The notes under the pieces were generated by a model that did not search any database, was not told where the DNA came from, and saw nothing but the letters and a program-made list of their open reading frames with translations. DNA of 18,877 bases from Thiodiazotropha sp037384445 (lineage in GTDB: Bacteria > Pseudomonadota > Gammaproteobacteria > Chromatiales > Chromatiaceae): NCBI GenBank assembly GCA_037384445.1, contig JARRNY010000095.1, positions 1 through 18,877 on the forward strand, in the 5' to 3' direction. A program made the translations under genes and the position numbers. Shown here one piece after another: positions 16,101 to 18,877 of this stretch (position 1 is the stretch's first letter; each line of letters begins with the position of its first letter).

Positions 16101-18411
16101 AGTTTTTGCCATCGAAGACATCACTGAACGCAAGAAAGTTGAGGACGCACTCCAGCGCAGCGAGCAGAATCTGGCCGAGTCGCAACGCATTGCCCATTTG
16201 GGCGGTTGGCATATGGATCTGAGAACCAATGAAGTTTACTGGTCGGAAGAGCTCTACAAGATGTACGGTTTCGACCCATCACTACCCCCTCCGCTCTTTA
16301 CCGAATCGAAGAAACTCTTCACCTCTGAGAGCTGGGAAAGATTAAGCAACGCTGTCGAACGTGCCACAACAACCGGCGAACCCTACGAGCTTGAGTTGGA
16401 GTTGGTAAGAGAGGATGGACTCAACAGGTGGATGCTGGCGCGAGGTGAAATGGTGCGCGACGAGAGCGGAAAGGGTGTCATGGTCAGGGGCGTGGTAATG
16501 GATATCAGCGAGCGCAAACAGGCCGAAGAGAAGCTGCGCAAAAGTGAGCACGGCCTGGCCGAAGCGCAGCGCATCGCCCACCTGGGAAACTGGGAGCTCG
16601 ACTTAATCAATGACTCGCTAATCTGGTCCGACGAAATTTACAAGATTTTCGAAATTGACAAGGAGCAGTTTGGTGCTTCCTACGAAGCATTTCTCGACTT
16701 GATTCATCCGGACGAACGGGATAGCGTCAACAAGGCTTATACTGAGTCGCTTAAAACGAAAAAACCCTACGATATTGTCCACCGTCTACTGATGAAGGAT
16801 GGGCGAATCAAATATGTGCACGAACGATGCGAAACATACTTTGATCAAATGTCCACACCACTACGCTCTGTCGGCACAGTACAGGACATCACCGAGCAAA
16901 AGTTGAAAGAGGACGAACTGATCCGCTACCGGCATCACCTTGAGGAAGAGGTGCACCAACGTACCACAGAGCTGCGTCTGGCCCGTGACGCGGCAGAGGC
17001 AGCAAGCAAAGCCAAGAGTCTGTTCCTCGCCAACATGAGCCACGAGCTACGCACGCCGCTCAACGCGATACTCGGTTTCTCCCAGGTGATGCAGCAGGAT
17101 GAGAATCTGAGTACCAACCAGCATGAAACCCTAGACATTATTAACCATAGTGGTACGCATCTGCTCAAACTGATTAACGACGTGTTGGAGATTGCCAAAA
17201 TCGAGGCTGGCAAACTACAACTGGTGATCACGGCCTTCGACCTGCAGGGCCTGGTACGCGAAGTCAGCGACATGATGCGGCTACGGGCAGAGCAGAAAGG
17301 ACTGCAGTTGGAGCTCGATCAATCATCGGAGTTTCCACGCTATATCAAGGGTGATGAAGCACGATTGCGCCAGATACTGGTTAACCTCGTCAGCAACGCG
17401 GTGAAGTTCACCGAAAAGGGCGGAGTAACCATTCGCCTTCGCTGCAAAGAGAACAAGCAGCAACATCTGTTGATTGAGGTCTCAGATACCGGCCCTGGTA
17501 TTAGTAAAGAAGACGGGCAGCGCCTGTTTAAACCGTTCGTGCAACTGCCTGAAGGGACAAGTCATGGCGGTACCGGACTTGGTCTCTCGATTGTTCGCCA
17601 GTTCGTGCAACTGATGGATGGCACAATTACGATGGAGAGTACTCCGGGTAAGGGCTCTATCTTCTGTGTTGAATTGCCCCTAGAAGTTACCGACTATACA
17701 GAAATCATCCAATTGAGTGAGAAATATCAGGGCGATGTAACAGGACTCGCTCCTGGTCAGCCTTCCTACCGTATCCTCATTGCCGAAGATCAGTATGACA
17801 ACCAGTTATTGCTTAAAAAGCTAATGAATCACATCGGTTTCGAAGTGAAAATTGCCAAAAACGGCGAGGAATGTGTACAACTCTTCAAGGAGTGGCATCC
17901 GGATTTGATCTGGATGGACCGACGTATGCCTGTAATGGATGGTGTCGAAGCCACCCGACATATCCGCCGCTTGCGCGGCGGAAAAAAGGTAAAGATCGTC
18001 GCTGTTACTGCCTCGGTGTTTAAAGAGCAACAACCGGAACTGCTGGACGCTGGGATGGACGATTACATCCGAAAACCATTCCAGTTCAGAGAAATCTATG
18101 ACAGTCTGGCTCAGCAATTGGGAATTAAGTTTACCTATCGCAAAGCCATCGCTGAAACTCGTGGGGCAGCACCCACCCTGCTTACACCTCAGCATCTGGC
18201 TACTATTTCAGTGACGTTACGTGACGAACTACATCAAGCACTAGAATCCCTGGATCGTGACCGCATTGTTGCTGTAATCAAGCAAATCAGCGTTATCGAT
18301 AGCACATTAGGTCGGGCCCTCTCGCAACGTGTAGACGAGTTCGATTATCCTAGTATTCTGGAAGCGCTAGAAAAAGTGGTCGGGGAATTGCCACCACCCA
18401 CACACCACTGA
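13192..18411 (+). CDS. Multi-PAS (8 PAS, 1 GAF) hybrid sensor histidine kinase
   Basis: This very large hybrid kinase (1739 aa) has eight PAS-like modules, each closed by an ITERK-type PAC tail: about residues 15-170, 172-300, 302-425, 427-553, 731-850, 852-983, 985-1112 and 1114-1240. A GAF domain (about 555-730, with CDRAVLVHPCDPDA and GLHQCSYGRLWT) sits between the fourth and fifth PAS. The kinase core follows: HisKA with His1284 in MSHELRTPLN, HATPase_c with N1402, D1432 and GTGLGLSI, and a receiver with E1532/D1533, acceptor D1576 and K1628. It has the same helical tail as the upstream kinase (LTPQHLATISVTL...FDYPSIL). No membrane helix is visible. The first PAS is the EDFSAVK..FDQLR variant common in such sensors. 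The start ATG overlaps the upstream stop (ATGACTGA). Ligands or cofactors of the PAS domains are unknown. Confidence 0.95.
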   Translation: MTDQPTSPAIQPPESEIHYRILFENSPVSIWEEDFSAVKTLFDQLRHESVTDIEAYFEKHPESVQQCADLVKIIDVNRATLKLHGAISKEELLAGLANTFTPDSFNTFREELACLWHGETELQRDAVVKTLAGEPRNVSIYFTVCPGYEETLGRVFVSLIDITERKQSEQALFDSELRMTRFIANLPAFFFTFRKSADGRLCFPYASPGIKTLYGLEPKDVREDMAPLHMLAHPEDRPHIEACLEEAFSTLEPFHMEYRVCRPGMAERWLECRSIAVSDSEGKPLWHGIMLDITERKKAAEALIISERQYRTLAGVIPDNIIRYDREGRVTYLNPTLEKTLGIHASDRIGKRVREFHTDGSYEAYAQAIDTVLATGEKLEFEFILPKSDPPRIHAMHMVAEHNEQGEIAGVLAISHDITERKQKEKELLASEQQFRSLVENSPDNIVRYDRECRLIYYNPTMAQNMPFDAELALGKTPEELGFGGPGVSAEYEKHIRQVLQNGESSDMELTVPNAQGEPRNNLVRFTAEYDTQDEVSGVLAIGRDITELKQAEQERQLHTDFLAKLDRINRAIQGAEDIETMMGNVLDETLSIFDCDRAVLVHPCDPDAATWTSPMERTSPDYPGLGTMGLDMPMDQEVAAMFELMLKTRGVVKFGPGTDRPLPKDGDEIYNIKSFMAVALFPKTGKPWQLGLHQCSYGRLWTEAEEQLLMEIGRRLTDGLTGMLIQRDLIESEAKYRRIVDTANEGILILDEHAEVVFLNAHLAKMLGYTLEELQNHRVTDFMLQEDLADHQQKLTRRHQNLAETYERRLIHKDGSILWALISAAPIFDGNQYRGALSMVTDITERKLAADALRHEQTLLNRIMVTSPVGIAMVNRKGQITFANPQAERILGLNKEAITQRTYNAPEWNATTIDGEPMPDEAQPFSRVMAARKPVFDVQHAITWPDGHHVLLSINGAPIFDAQNEIEAVVFAIEDITERKKVEDALQRSEQNLAESQRIAHLGGWHMDLRTNEVYWSEELYKMYGFDPSLPPPLFTESKKLFTSESWERLSNAVERATTTGEPYELELELVREDGLNRWMLARGEMVRDESGKGVMVRGVVMDISERKQAEEKLRKSEHGLAEAQRIAHLGNWELDLINDSLIWSDEIYKIFEIDKEQFGASYEAFLDLIHPDERDSVNKAYTESLKTKKPYDIVHRLLMKDGRIKYVHERCETYFDQMSTPLRSVGTVQDITEQKLKEDELIRYRHHLEEEVHQRTTELRLARDAAEAASKAKSLFLANMSHELRTPLNAILGFSQVMQQDENLSTNQHETLDIINHSGTHLLKLINDVLEIAKIEAGKLQLVITAFDLQGLVREVSDMMRLRAEQKGLQLELDQSSEFPRYIKGDEARLRQILVNLVSNAVKFTEKGGVTIRLRCKENKQQHLLIEVSDTGPGISKEDGQRLFKPFVQLPEGTSHGGTGLGLSIVRQFVQLMDGTITMESTPGKGSIFCVELPLEVTDYTEIIQLSEKYQGDVTGLAPGQPSYRILIAEDQYDNQLLLKKLMNHIGFEVKIAKNGEECVQLFKEWHPDLIWMDRRMPVMDGVEATRHIRRLRGGKKVKIVAVTASVFKEQQPELLDAGMDDYIRKPFQFREIYDSLAQQLGIKFTYRKAIAETRGAAPTLLTPQHLATISVTLRDELHQALESLDRDRIVAVIKQISVIDSTLGRALSQRVDEFDYPSILEALEKVVGELPPPTHH

Positions 18412-18419
18412 GAGAGACC

Positions 18420-18877
18420 ATGGCAACTGCTACTACCGGCTACATACTCGCCGTCGACGACACACCGGCCTCGTTGCGCCTGCTCACCGATATCCTGAAC
18501 GGTGAGGGCTATTCGGTACGTTCCGCCATTAATGGTGAACTGGCGTTAAAGGCTGCCATAGCACAACCACCACACTTGATTCTGCTGGACGTCAATATGC
18601 CAGGCATGGATGGATTCGAGGTCTGTAGTCGTATGAAACAGGAACCAGCGTTAGTTGATGTACCCGTTATCTTCGTCAGCGCCCTTTCAGAAATGCAGGA
18701 CAAACTGAAGGGTTTTGATCTCGGCGGCGTGGACTATGTCACCAAGCCATTCCAGCGTGAAGAACTGCTGGCAAGAGTGCGGACTCACCTCGAACTGCAA
18801 AGCCTGCGAAATCATCTGGAAGAGATGGTGGATGCACGCACCCGCTCGCTTCAGGAGAGCGAAAATCGGCTACGGAA
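18420..18877 (+). CDS. Response regulator receiver protein (C-terminus beyond the window)
   Basis: The start ATG at 18420 lies 8 nt after the stop of the multi-PAS kinase, with GAGAGA just upstream, so it belongs to the same operon. The visible 152 codons hold one CheY-like receiver (about 7-125) with acidic pair D13/D14, acceptor D57 in LLDVNMPGMDG, the Ser of FVSALS, and K109 in TKPF. A charged helix follows (LEEMVDARTRSLQESENRL), the kind of linker that leads into a PAS, kinase or GGDEF output. The output domain lies beyond the right edge and cannot be named. It is the obvious candidate to receive phosphate from the two hybrid kinases. Confidence 0.93.
   Translation, partial: MATATTGYILAVDDTPASLRLLTDILNGEGYSVRSAINGELALKAAIAQPPHLILLDVNMPGMDGFEVCSRMKQEPALVDVPVIFVSALSEMQDKLKGFDLGGVDYVTKPFQREELLARVRTHLELQSLRNHLEEMVDARTRSLQESENRLR

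Noticed and set aside
1..18877. CRISPR array, retron, tRNA or rRNA gene, or toxin-antitoxin pair
   Set aside because: I looked for regularly spaced short repeats, cloverleaf-like segments, reverse transcriptase motifs and small paired ORFs and found none that could be supported.

Overview
The window looks like chromosomal DNA of a gammaproteobacterium. The aconitase and arginyl-tRNA synthetase both closely resemble the E. coli forms, and the signalling proteins are large PAS-rich hybrid kinases typical of environmental, metabolically versatile Gammaproteobacteria. I cannot name the genus from the sequence. GC content varies by region: a sampled acnB line is about 62% GC, a sampled argS line about 52%, and a sampled line of the membrane/lectin gene about 43%. 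The middle of the window is therefore compositionally mixed.

Region by region. (1) 1-1691, minus strand: the N-terminal 563 codons of a PKD-repeat outer-membrane-type lipoprotein, running off the left edge. A plausible sigma-70 promoter sits upstream, with an inverted repeat over its -10. (2) 1692-2105: no gene. (3) 2106-2990, minus: a LysR-type regulator divergent from acnB (3164-5767, plus). The 173-bp spacer carries AT-rich dyads. (4) About 5768-10760: an accessory stretch holding decayed mobile DNA. In order it has a hairpin after acnB, a collapsed IS91-family transposase (5919-6120), an intact argS on the minus strand (6402-8141), a truncated Y1/HUH (REP-associated) transposase (8207-8437), a broken membrane protein fused to a LecA-like lectin domain (8619-9658), a decayed second copy of the 3' end of acnB with its downstream hairpin (9804-10369), and an IS256-family terminus with a transposase stub (10370 to about 10490). 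(5) 10761 to the right edge, plus: a tightly packed signalling operon. It encodes a GAF-PAS hybrid histidine kinase, an 8-PAS/1-GAF hybrid histidine kinase of 1739 aa, and the start of a response regulator.

Two themes stand out. First, the acnB 3' end occurs twice as a direct repeat of about 0.57-0.73 kb. Both copies run into the start codon of the same IS91-type transposase, and the second is cut off exactly at an IS256 terminal repeat. This suggests IS91 one-ended capture of upstream DNA followed by IS256 insertion. Second, the two adjacent hybrid kinases share a homologous PAS-HisKA-HATPase-REC-helical tail core, so they arose by tandem duplication. The second one carries a far longer stack of sensor domains. 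Neither kinase has a visible membrane segment or an Hpt domain, so they are probably cytoplasmic, and their phosphotransfer partner is either outside the window or the adjacent receiver protein. I see no CRISPR array, tRNA or rRNA gene, or recognisable defence system.
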